Shown here: positions 1 through 8,235 of the stretch, in pieces
Layout of the letters: the number at the start of each line of letters is the position of its first letter
Numbering within the stretch: position 1 is the stretch's first letter
DNA from: Ectocarpus siliculosus
Lineage: Eukaryota > Sar > Phaeophyceae > Ectocarpales > Ectocarpaceae
Assembly: GCA_000310025.1 (NCBI GenBank)
Contig: FN649740.1
Coordinates: 2,543,143 to 2,553,823 of the forward strand
Direction: 5' to 3'
DNA length: 10,681 nucleotides
The notes under the pieces: generated by a model
Databases searched by the model: none
What the model was told of the DNA's origin: nothing
Seen by the model: only the letters and a program-made list of their open reading frames with translations
Program-made: the position numbers and the translations under genes

Positions 1-10
1 GGGGGGGGGG

Positions 11-108
11 GTACTCATAGTCGTGCATGCCGTAGTCGTTAGACCATTGACCTCGCATCCCTACAAAGCCGGGACGGAGCACGCCGGGTTCTCACCGGAC
101 CAGGCTCT
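11..108 (+). repeat. Dispersed repeat, copy 1 (inverted partner at 1424-1525)
   Basis: Starting at GTACTCAT (11-18), about 95 bases match the reverse complement of 1424-1525. Shared blocks include GCATGCCG, AGTCGTTAG and GACCTCGCATCCCTACAA, with similarity of roughly 80% over the best 64 bases. Both copies are preceded by a G run in this orientation. Translated in the register of the better-kept copy, this one has two stop codons where the partner has Lys and Arg, so it looks like a decayed member of a once-coding family. The family is not recognised. Confidence 0.65.
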
Positions 109-116
109 CACATCAC

Positions 117-214
117 AGCGCGAAGCGCCGTGAGGTATTTGGCGAGTCGCATGAAGGGTGAGCTGCATCCTGCTAAGGGTGTTCGGCATCTTGTGCTTAC
201 TTCCTTGCGTACGG
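117..214 (+). repeat. 98-base direct repeat, copy 1
   Basis: Begins AGCGCGAAGCGCCGTGAGG and matches 556-653 at a constant offset of 439 bases, with no indels and about 10 mismatches (around 90% identity by eye). Weaker similarity extends a little upstream (CCAGGCTCTCACATCAC versus CCAGGCTATCGTATCACC). The repeat lies in an intron and codes for nothing I recognise. The copies may be two insertions of one family or a local duplication. Confidence 0.8.
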
Positions 215-396
215 ATGACAGCTACGTATGACTTATTTTATTTTCTGGTGCTTTCACTTCCAGAGACAGTTGTAAGCACTGTGTAACTGCCTCGAGGAAG
301 CTTGACCATTTTAACACAACGTGGTGCGATCATCCCCCGTTGCGCGGAGTGAGGTTTCTCGACCCCGCACAACATGATCTACTCGACCACCATTAT

Positions 397-445
397 GGTT
401 ACCGCCAAAAAAAAAAAACAAGGTGAAAAAAAAAAAACGGTAACC
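397..445. repeat. Hairpin-forming inverted repeat with A-rich loop
   Basis: GGTTACCG at 397-404 and CGGTAACC at 438-445 are perfect 8-base inverted arms. The 33 bases between them include two runs of 12 A, separated by CAAGGTG. In the transcript this would be a short stem with an A-rich loop. It may be a slippage product or a remnant of a small element; no target-site duplication was seen. Confidence 0.55.
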
Positions 446-555
446 TGGTTGCCGAGTTCACGAAGTGAATTGGCTTCTTTTACAACGTCGTTGCCAAGCG
501 ACGAAAACCCAATCCCGATGGCAAACACCGAGTGGGCCAGGCTATCGTATCACCA

Positions 556-653
556 AGCGCGAAGCGCCGTGAGGTATTCGGCGAGTCGCATGAAGGGTGC
601 GCTTCATCCTGCGAAGGGCGTGCTTCATCTTGTGCTTACTTCCTTGAATACGG
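556..653 (+). repeat. 98-base direct repeat, copy 2
   Basis: Partner of 117-214 at about 90% identity. This copy contains a shorter internal duplication, GAAGGGTGCGCTTCATC followed by GAAGGGCGTGCTTCATC, which is more degenerate in the other copy. It runs straight into a G-rich stretch (651-670). It lies in the same upstream intron. Confidence 0.8.
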
Positions 654-910
654 GGGGGAGGGAGGGGGGGGCGAGAAGAACTAGAAGCAAGCGGGATAGT
701 TTCAGATATATCATGAAAAAGCGGTTCTGTATATCTACCAATTCCGAGAAGCTGAGCCACCGAATATCTGAGCAAAATTAAATAATCCCTCTCGAAAATC
801 TCTAATGTAATGATGTGTCTAAAATTTGGAGCAAATTTTTCATATGCATACGTGCACAACAAAGAGAGCTCTGAAAAAAACTCGAAAAATATCCTCCGCC
901 GTTGTTTCAG

Positions 911-2108
911 GAGTGGGGGCGCAGCAGCCTAGCCCTGCTCGACGTGCGAGAAGAAACCCGGCGCCTTTCGGGCGATCTCCTCCAGCTAGACCAAGCCATT
1001 GGCGCGAGCCGCGGCGGCAGGAGAAATGCCCACGGAGTGGCAGAAGCTGTTGACGATCTGGGGGACATTCTCCGAGAGATGGAGGAAAAGGTGAGGTGAC
1101 TCACCCAAGGTTTTCACTTCTTTACTGGGGGGGGCCGGAGGAAAAGGTCAGGTGGCTGATTCAAGATTTTCACTTGTTTATTGGGGGGGGGGATGTTTTT
1201 AACGTGTCTTCGCCCGTCGTCGGGGCAGGGGTTGTCCCTCCCTCCCTCCCTCCCTCCCTCCTTCCTTCTCTCCCTCCCTAGTTCTTTCCCGGCACCTGTG
1301 GTCCGAGTGTGAAACGTTTTGGTTAGCCGGGATTCCCAGTCAACCCGTGGCATATCTGGTTTGGCACAGCAAACGCAAAGGATGATGATACTATCAGCTT
1401 CTGGTCCATCCTCGTGAAACGTTGATGGCCTGGGCCGGCGAAAACCTGGCATATCGCAACGTCTCGGCATTGTAGGGATGCGAGGTCTTTGGCCTAACGA
1501 CTTCGGCATGCGTGTACATGAGTACACACCCCCCCCGCTACGGCGGTCGGTCGGGTCGGGTCCTCGTTGCTTCTTGTCTCGCTCGTGTCACACAGGAGGC
1601 CCCGCCGTCTGCCTGCAGAAAATCACCACTTGCGGGGAGATCTGTCTCGCCTTCCTTTGCTGCAAGCCCTCCCTCCCTCCCTGCTACTACAAGCATGAAT
1701 CACACAACCTCTCGCCGCTTGTCCCTGTTTCTTTAAAATGCATGGCGCTTGAATCCCCCCCGCTGATCTTCCTCCGCTTCGAGCCTTCCCTGTCCCTCTA
1801 CTAGCATGCGTCGCACCCCTCGCGGCTGATCCCTCTTTCTTTGAAATACATGGCGCTTGAATCCCCCCCACCCCCACTTGCCATCCATTCTTTTTCCGAC
1901 GGCGGTGGAACAACAGGTGAAGAGAATATCGCAGCGGGCGGACGGCGCGCTGGAGGCCCTCAACGAAACAGCCTCCCAGATACGGGACGCCGCGGCTTGC
2001 CCGCCAGCAGCGACGGCGGGCGCCGCGGCAGGGAACGATCGCAACACTACTCCCTGCGAGGATGTGTGTGCTGCTTCTGGTTCTGCTTCTGGTGGAAGAT
2101 CTTCTTGA
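911..2108 (+). CDS. C-terminal part of a coiled-coil protein of unknown family (two exons)
   Basis: The exons are 911-1090 (60 codons) and 1917-2108 (63 codons plus TGA); the N-terminus lies upstream of the window. The acceptor ending TTTCAG at 910, the donor AAAAG/GTGAGG at 1090/1091 and the acceptor CAACAG/GTG at 1916/1917 are all phase 0. In the joined partial protein, hydrophobic residues follow a 3-4 heptad spacing at 9, 12, 16, 19, 23, 26 and 30, then a Gly/Arg linker (31-42), then again at 43, 47, 50, 54, 57, 61, 64, 68, 71, 75, 78 and 82. The second helix crosses the splice junction (between residues 60 and 61) without losing register, which is strong evidence for the join. Residues 85-123 are Ala/Ser/Gly-rich and probably disordered. 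A two-helix hairpin of this kind occurs in many adaptor and tethering-complex subunits, but I recognise no signature and assign no function. No signal peptide or membrane segment is visible in this part. Confidence 0.7.
1081..1192 (+). repeat. Tandem duplication (period 56) spanning the splice donor
   Basis: The segment GGAGGAAAAGGTGAGGTG (from 1081) recurs as GGAGGAAAAGGTCAGGTG (from 1137). The following TTTTCACTT-TTTA-TGGGGGGGG is shared as well. The copied segment includes the last ten bases of the exon and its donor, so a second GT donor sits at 1147. Use of that second donor would read into an in-frame TGA at 1097-1099. Each copy ends in a run of eight or more G. Confidence 0.8.
1234..1279. 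repeat. CCCT/CCTT simple repeat
   Basis: An almost unbroken run of CCCT units followed by CCTT and CTCCCT variants, all pyrimidine on the plus strand. It is intronic and low complexity, with no other signal. Confidence 0.85.
1424..1525 (-). repeat. Dispersed repeat, copy 2 (inverted relative to 11-108)
   Basis: The reverse complement starts GTACTCATGTACACGCATG and follows copy 1 through the CCTCGCATCCCTACAA block to CCAGG. This copy lies in a longer open frame on the minus strand (about 1289-1527) without the stop codons of copy 1. The source is perhaps a transposable-element gene or a multicopy family; I cannot name it. Homology to copy 1 fades below about 1424. Confidence 0.65.
1690..1871 (+). 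repeat. Degenerate tandem duplication, period about 108
   Basis: Two units share AGCATG, a TC-rich middle, TTTCTTT(A/G)AAAT(G/A)CATGGCGCTTGAATCCCCCCC. The TGGCGCTTGAATCC block occurs at 1743 and 1851. It sits just ahead of the last splice acceptor, so the second unit supplies the sequence near the expected branch point. Confidence 0.7.
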
Positions 2109-2540
2109 AGTGCTCTGCTTCTGATTCCGGAAGATCGTTCTTTCTGCAAGTTGCAGCGGCATCGCGAAATTAAACATCGCATGTTTTTTTTTTTTTTTGC
2201 GAGATTTTTTTTTTTTTACTCCGTCCTCTCACAGGCTGCAACAGCGGCAGTGCCGTCGTTCATAGATTGTTTTTTGGTGTCACGTGCCGTCGCCTAGCTA
2301 TTGAGTCGTCGCGCGCAGAGATCGCATGAGTTGGTCCTTGTATTTTGTGTGTCCCTCGCGTGTTGGCCCCTCTGCTGCATTTCGACGGCGTTTCTTGTTT
2401 ACCTGTAGACGTTTTTGGGGTTGGTGCCTTTCAGCCCACCCGCTGTAAACGATTTGACTTTCCCCCTTTCTGCCACGAGCAGAAGCGTGGGCCTACGTTG
2501 GCAATTGTTTCCGTCCTTCTCAGCCGGCAATAAAAAAAAT
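2109..2540 (+). other. Probable 3' UTR start, with AATAAA at 2529-2534
   Basis: This follows the TGA at 2106-2108. It contains T runs of 15 (2184-2198) and 13 (2205-2217) and a single AATAAA at 2529-2534. Whether this lineage uses AATAAA for polyadenylation is uncertain and brown-algal 3' UTRs can be long, so the true end may lie beyond 2540. No coding signal was seen. Confidence 0.4.
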
Positions 2541-5255
2541 GTTCCTGCCCCTGAGAAGAGAGACTAGATTTTTTCGCTCGCTGTGGATTGGGTGTTGTTG
2601 GAGAAGGTTGCGTACGTGGGCCTTCGCCTTGGCACAGAGGGCACGAAAGCAAGGGTGGCGAGTCCACGGCTAGCGCCTATTTAGCTAGAGGATGGATGTT
2701 CAGTAATAGCCGTGCTCCTCTGTGATGATGTGTGTGGGCGAGGAGGAGAGTGGGTGCTGTAGATTGGAGAGGTCTCCGAGAGGTGGCTAGATTACTTGTT
2801 GGGCGTGTGGTTTTCTCGTGTCGTTAAAAGAAAGGTGTTTTGGGGGTGCTTTTTTCGTTGCACCGTGTTGTTGCTCGGAGAGGGGCTGTACGGGGGCTTG
2901 CTCGCGGAAGGTCGTGATAATTTTGCCAAGGCCAGGCACCACGTCTCTTTCAGATGGACATGGTCACGTTAGCGTTGTTTGATCTTGTTTTTGGACAGCC
3001 CCGTTGTTAAAGAGCCAGCCAGCCAGCCAGCCAGCTAGCCAGCGACTTAGGTCCTGGACTGAAAGATCGACCATTCGTGTGTAGGAACAAACGCGACGTG
3101 CGGAATAGATCGGGGCCTCTTCCATGTACATTTTGATGGACGCGTGGCGAGGACCTTCAATTCAAATGCACCCGTGGACTGTGCACCGTGGCAATCTGTA
3201 CACCCACGACACCTTTTACGCACGTTCTATGTATTGCTGTACGGAGATTGGTCCAAGGTGCTGGGAAGCTGCGTGTTGTGTGGCAGTCTCATGAACGCAC
3301 TCATCTCGCTGTGTTGCCTACTGCGAAGTATTTTCTTGTTGTGCGTTCTCGTCAAAGAAGTAAGAATTGGCGTCTATCTGCTTCGTTGTTGTGTGCTCTC
3401 GTGTTTTTTTGAAGAAAATATAGAGGCAATGTTGGAGCGTGACTGACTACTACACCCGTTCGTTCGACGGGATGCTGCGTTGAAGTCTTTGCGGTGCATT
3501 TTTCGCTGGTCCCGTGGTCGGTCGTGATTCGTTGGTTAGGCGACTCACACCACGAGCGGCTTCGTACCGAGAGGTGAATCGTCGGGTCCGTGCGTGCGTG
3601 TTGTCGTTGGATGTGCCACACGTGACTTGGTTCGATTTTTTCGATCAAAGGCAGTTAATTGACAGGGTTTGAAGCTTGCTTGCTTCCCACTTCCCACCAT
3701 TGACCGCGCCGCCGGTGCTTGATAGCTGAATCCCGGGCGTGGTTCGGAAACACTCCGCTCCCGACACGGGAATTTTACAACGTCTGTTGGATGTGGTGCT
3801 TGTACCTGATACGCAGACTATAATTTCGTAGTCAATCCCACTTCGTGACTTAAATACAGACAGTTGTTTTCAGTGTATCCTTACGTGCAATTGTATCGCC
3901 TTTGCCTCTGGCTACTGCGTGAACATTTCCGATCCGGGGTCACCCCAAAGAAAACATGCAAACAACGAACACCAGTCTGCAGGAAAATGTTGGAACTTGT
4001 GTCATGTCGACCACCGTAGTATCAGAAAACTAGAGCCATATTATCTTCGGCTACACACATTGCGCAAGAGAAATATTCATGATTTCCGGGCACCAAGCGC
4101 AGGTAGTTGACAAATTCCTTCATTTTTTCATGTTTCTACGCGAAAAGGGTTCGTCCCATCGACGTATCCTGAGGCGACAGTCTCATCGCACCTCTCGGTA
4201 CGTTTGACCAACATATTGTTGTGAAAGCCTCACTGGTACAAGGGGAACATATATGAAAGGCTTCCCGCTTGAGACAATGCCCCGTTCGAAGGGATGGATT
4301 GAAGTTTTTGCAATGACGGTTGAGGGACACCTGCGGGTAGTGGACTCTTTCATTGACTCTGGACAATGGCAAAAGTTTCCACTGCTTGTTTGTGTCAGGT
4401 AAGCACAATGAGTGGCAAAGTGCGGTGCAACCGATACCGCTTCGGTTCGTCGTTAGCCGGCATATCCATATGCGTACGACGTGAAATCGCATACCATACC
4501 CGGCGGTTAGAGCAGTGCGGGGTAGCCCGGAGCCCACACACGCATATTCTAAGAGTCAAGGTATAGTTCTGCGACATCCTGTTCCACCGATGGCTTCGTT
4601 TCAGCGCGAGCACGCTTACATCGCACAGGCTTTGGGTCCCTCCCAAATCCCGGAGCATAAGCTGGCCGAAAACCAGCTTCCGACGAAGAAGAACCGAGAT
4701 CTGTACGGCGCTGCCACATCGTGAGAACGCAGTCAACAGTCAACTCCTAGTTTTCTATCAAACAGCTCTGGTATTGATGACCTCTACGTCCATTAAGCGT
4801 GAAATAGGTGCCGTTTCGCTGCAGCGCATTCCCAGCCTACAAAAACGTAGATCAAATAAAACATAGAGTTGTTGTCATTCTCGGTTGACTTTACGTTTTT
4901 CCGCTGCGATTTGACATTGGTGCTTGGGGTTATAGGCGCTCACCGGTGCTAACAGCAGCTTGATGATACAGAAGGGATCCTGTTGCTGGAAATGGGCTAC
5001 TTGAGAAGGAGTATAGAGTACGAATGTCTGATATTTGCAAGCCGCGCGTAGGTTTGCAATTTGGTGACTGCATGTATATACGAGGTGAAAATCCGACCCG
5101 ATATCCCGCGGTCGGTCCGCAGACGGCAGCCATGGACAGGAAAGATGCCATGGATACGGTGTTGGCAGGTTCTGAGACGTTCCGAGGCTATTCGGTGTTC
5201 TGCCGTGCGATGACGTGGAGGTCGATCTCCGCTCGATTTCCGCCGTCCGTATAAG
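2541..5255. other. No gene supported; TG-rich then mixed sequence
   Basis: About 2541-3660 is rich in T and G and could be a long 3' UTR or intergenic DNA. Open frames of 60-130 codons occur on both strands (for example 3144-3446 plus, 4136-4537 minus, 4515-4724 plus), but they overlap one another, lack recognisable domains and look like chance. A strong donor-like CAG/GTAAGC lies at 4396-4404 and an AATAAA at 4855-4860, so a missed spliced gene between 4200 and 4870 cannot be excluded. Confidence 0.4.
3013..3044. repeat. (CCAG)n simple repeat
   Basis: Seven units of CCAG or near-CCAG (AGCCAGCCAGCC...), interrupted once by CTAG. A short microsatellite with no other feature. Confidence 0.85.
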
Positions 5256-5617
5256 TGGACAAAAGTGGGTACAATTTGAACAAAAAAAGTGGGTCAAAAT
5301 ACAGACACAAGAAGAGTGGGTACATGAAAAATTCGTTGACGCCGCTGGGTATACCCACCGCGCGATGTCGGACAGAAGTGGGCACTCTGGTGAGGCCTTG
5401 CGCGCCTCGGCGGTATTAGGGCCAAAGGTGTGCCTGAAAGTGGGAAAAAATCGATGCCCGTGCTGTGTATGGTCCCCTGGCTGTGTGGCCCAGGTGTCAG
5501 AATGGGGTTTTGAGTTTTGAGTCGTTTGGGGGTCGCCTATGGAGGGCGTGCGCGCTGGATTTTCGAGTACCCACTTTTGTCCGAGAATAATGGCGTGGGT
5601 TACCAACTTTTTGTCCA
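5256..5617. repeat. Candidate small non-autonomous transposon with iterated GGACAAAAGTGGGTAC motifs
   Basis: GGACAAAAGTGGGTAC at 5257-5272 is matched exactly by its reverse complement at 5567-5582. Variants in the same orientation as the left copy occur at 5281-5295 (CAAAAAAAGTGGGTC), about 5306-5323 (ACAAGAAGAGTGGGTAC) and 5370-5385 (GGACAGAAGTGGGCAC); an inverted variant ends at 5616 (CCAACTTTTTGTCC). Termini TGGACAAAA and TTTTTGTCCA would bound a 362-base unit. A palindrome, GGGTATACCC, sits at 5347-5356. Direct motifs on the left and inverted ones on the right fit transposon ends with multiple transposase sites. I found no clear target-site duplication and no transposase, so the boundaries and family are open. 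A long minus-strand open frame crosses it but looks fortuitous. Confidence 0.5.
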
Positions 5618-7428
5618 TTTCCCCTTGTTTTTTGTTTCTCTTATGAGGTACGAGTGAGTGTATGAGAATACTCTTTTCTCTGTTACCCAGTAAGGGTCCC
5701 TGAAGTGGTGATTAACCGTTTACCGTATTTTCTTGATACATACGTAGTAGACTGTGTGACGAGGAAGTGCCAAGCGTTGCCGATAGTCTCGGCTTAGCTG
5801 TAGTTCAAGCAAGCTTCAAGGTGGAAGTGTGAGAGGGGGCGCCGCGTGGGCATCTCCCCATCTCCGAGATTCACATGGTGAATGGTCATGGTATTCCGTG
5901 AATCTTTCCTGGCAGATGTCGTCGGGCGGTAGATTAATTATTCATCATGTAGTCCGACGATCTTTGCAGGTCGCATGTGCGTCATTACCGCCTCTAGGAA
6001 GATACATGTATCCTGGTTTCCACATGTCATGTACCCTGAATACTTTGGTTCTGCGAGCATTCGTGACGATGTACAGTATCAGGGAGGGTGTTCGTGGGGT
6101 GGATTGTATCGTCCTGACGAAGGCTGCTGCGGTAGTACGCATGTGTAGTTTGAGGTGATGAAGATGTTGCAACAAGTGACGGTTGCACGGACGGATAGAC
6201 TTTCGGGGTATCTCCCGACATATCATTGATAAGTTGGAATGTGTCCCAATCAATCTTGTTGCGGATGCATCTTTCCGACGGTAAAATTTCGTCCGATTGA
6301 CTGCGGGATGGAGTGCTTTGGTGTTTGTGGAGTGTCATGCACCTGGTGCTCACTCTGTCTTGTTGCTTATCTACAAGGAAGGGCAACATCTAATAAACGG
6401 CATTATAATCTCTTCACTCTTGTCAACCGGGTCAGTCAGCCGTGCTTGTCCAGCAGCACAATAGGCTTGGGACCAATCAACAGGAGGTGAGTGAGCATGC
6501 CTGCCTGTAGGGTATTGATACGGGCCAAAGTAGATGATGCCGATCAAGTCCTTCTGGCTCATGATCGGACAAAATATCCTCAACCCGGCCTACTCCAGCC
6601 CCCAGCTAGGAAGGCTAGGGCGACCATCTGAACAGCGGGTGGACCGCTCAGCCAACAACATCAGGCGGTACTAGGATTTGAGCTGCGGATACTAGCCAAC
6701 AAGGGTATCATCTACGGGGGGGGCACAACAACCATTTTTCTCCGATTTACTTTTTGCCCTCATGATGTGATAAACACCTGGCTTACCCTCTTAGATTCTC
6801 TTTGCCTTCCGCTGAACTCCGCGACTGACTTTGATTTTCGTTCAGGTTCAACTTGGGCCCAGCGTGGCTGCACGTCATTCTGGATGCGATTTTCTAGGGT
6901 TTTCGGGGCTGTTTTCCTTACTCTCAGCCCCCATGTGGTTCGGGCTTGCATGTCCGACGGTGATTGCTCCCAATGCGAGTATTGGTAAGTGTCAAATTGG
7001 GGAGTGAAAACACATGCCTTTCGAAAGGGAGGATGTTGGCCTGCACCACATAGTGGTCTACTGTAGTCTTCATGTCCCGTATGTATACTCTTTAGGAGAA
7101 CAAGACTCGGTACTTGATTGGTGTGGTCTTAAGCCACCGCTATGAGGTAGCATGCGAGCATTCCGCTTTTTGTGGTTGGACGTGCAACGGTAGTATACGA
7201 TTCCTATATGTACAAGGAAAATACGAAAATAAATGTGGCAATTTTCGTTCTGAGGCGCGTGATTACGATAGGTTGGAAAATCTGGGCTGGTAGCGTGAGA
7301 CCCGCCGATTCTTGTACGTAGGCTAGGAATCACGGTGTCGTTTTGTCTCTCACTTCCCGAAAAATGCCATTTTTATTATTGTGTCGCCGCGCAAAGGCCG
7401 GGTCTTGGAGGTAGAACTCTCTCCCTCG
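5618..7428. other. No gene supported
   Basis: Open frames of 60-120 codons appear on both strands and overlap each other; none shows a domain, a heptad pattern or paired splice sites I would defend. A run of ten G lies near 6714-6723. A donor-like GGTAAGT occurs at about 6985. Mildly open sequence at 6760-6990 is readable on both strands, which is more typical of a decayed repeat than of a gene. Confidence 0.4.
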
Positions 7429-7472
7429 CTCCCGGCCCTTAAGCCTACTAAGGAATCCACACGCTTCCTTAA
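7429..7472 (-). repeat. Outer 104-base repeat (B2), distal part
   Basis: Forty-four bases, CTCCCGGCCCTTAAGCC onward to CTTCCTTAA, identical to 9147-9190. The remaining 60 bases of this copy are at 8554-8613, on the other side of the inserted TTAA element. The outer end near 7429 is the predicted terminus of the retrotransposon. Bases to the left of 7429 no longer align with those to the left of 9147 except for general CT richness. Confidence 0.9.
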
Positions 7473-7723
7473 CCCCTTTGGGTCTAGGCTGGACTGTCAG
7501 ATTTTTGTTTTTGCGCCAAAAAAAAAAAATGAGAGCGAGAGCGAGCGGGAGAGAGAGAAGTGCAGAGAAAGACACCAGTGTACTTCTGCACACGCAACAG
7601 CTATCTCCCCCTGTAGGCCATGAGAGAAGCCGGCGACAGGGTGGTGGCCACAGACAGGGTCGTAGAAGGGTTGGTGGGTGGTCGCGCTGCGGTCAGTAGG
7701 GCAGGTTAGCTGTGTAGCCTTTG

Positions 7724-7807
7724 AAATGATCAGTCGTCTAGCTGCCTCAACTAGTCTATTTTCGGTATATTGTAAATGATCAGTCCAGAGAGGGCAAAAT
7801 GATCAGT
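7724..7807 (+). repeat. Three left-subterminal AAATGATCAGT motifs
   Basis: AAATGATCAGT occurs at 7724-7734, 7774-7784 and 7797-7807. Related copies lie close to the right end of the element, AAATGATCA at 8503-8511 and CAATGATCAGTGA at 8515-8527. The last left copy and the right copy share the 12-mer AATGATCAGTGA. The core TGATCA is palindromic. Placement near both ends of a TTAA element suggests transposase or host-protein binding sites; that role is inferred. Confidence 0.55.
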
Positions 7808-7943
7808 GAAGACCCATAGCTGGTATTTGTACTTCTGTACTTCTCTGTTCTCTGTCCCCCCCCCGAAATGTGCCCTGCCAACTCTCTAGAGCTCCTGTGT
7901 TTTTCAAACAACAAGCACATCCACCAGCACACACCTGTACCTC

Positions 7944-8235
7944 GTGGTTTCCTAGGTTCGGGCGAGGGTGGTATGTGTGGCGCTACGAGTGTGGATGTGT
8001 TGCTGATATGTTTTACTCGTCTACAGCAGTAGTAGTGTTGTTGTAGCGTTCGTTGTAGCTGTTGACACAATGGCTGCTGGATCTTCGGAACGATTTTCAA
8101 ATTGTTGGGAACCACGATATCCTCGATATCTGGGTTTCGGCAGGGACTGCAATACCCCTCCCTTTTGCTGTCCTCTGCTCTTTGCAGCAGTGGCTTCCTA
8201 CGTTCGGGCGAGTGTATGTGTGGTGCTGCGAAAGA
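7944..8235 (+). repeat. Imperfect internal duplication inside the TTAA element
   Basis: GTGGTTTCCTAGGTTCGGGC (from 7944) and GTGGCTTCCTACGTTCGGGC (from 8190) begin two blocks of about 45 bases that also share GCGAG and GTATGTGTGG(C/T)GCT. They are direct and about 247 bases apart. The interior may therefore derive from a tandemly repeated source. No function is evident. Confidence 0.5.

Larger units (their letters stand above)
1..910 (+). other. Partial intron upstream of exon 911-1090
   Basis: This stretch precedes a convincing splice acceptor: a pyrimidine-rich run at 890-908 ending in TTTCAG at 905-910. I see no exon within it; its open frames run through repeats and have no recognisable protein. 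It contains one arm of an inverted dispersed repeat (11-108), two copies of a 98-base direct repeat (117-214 and 556-653), and an A-rich hairpin (397-445). The 5' splice site is not identified and may lie outside the window, so 'intron' is inferred from the acceptor. The window opens with a run of 11 G. Confidence 0.5.
1091..1916 (+). other. Intron between the two recognised exons
   Basis: The 826-base intron is bounded by GTGAGG and CAACAG, with a pyrimidine-rich stretch at about 1881-1896 ahead of the acceptor. The intron carries the second copy of the duplicated donor, a CCCT/CCTT low-complexity run (1234-1279), an inverted copy of the dispersed repeat at 11-108, and a 108-base tandem duplication near its 3' end. 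A minus-strand open frame across 1114-1527 covers the dispersed repeat and may reflect a coding ancestry of that repeat rather than a live gene. Confidence 0.65.

Noticed and set aside
374-781. Plus-strand open frame of 135 codons
   Set aside because: It runs through the A-rich hairpin, one 98-base repeat copy and a G-rich tract within an intron, with no recognisable protein.
3144-3446. Plus-strand frame with hydrophobic Leu/Cys-rich stretches
   Set aside because: The hydrophobicity follows from TG-rich DNA (Leu, Cys, Val and Phe codons) rather than defined membrane helices, and there is no other coding evidence.
4253-4398. Possible exon starting at an ATG and ending at a strong CAG/GTAAGC donor
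   Set aside because: The 48-codon frame looks protein-like, but no partner exon or acceptor could be defended. The same CAG is also preceded by a pyrimidine run and could equally be an acceptor.
4875-5618. Minus-strand open frame of 247 codons
   Set aside because: It is long but Ser/Thr/Pro/His-rich with no domain or regular pattern. It starts in the inverted GTGGGTAC repeat block and runs through it, and other frames are equally open. Most likely chance.
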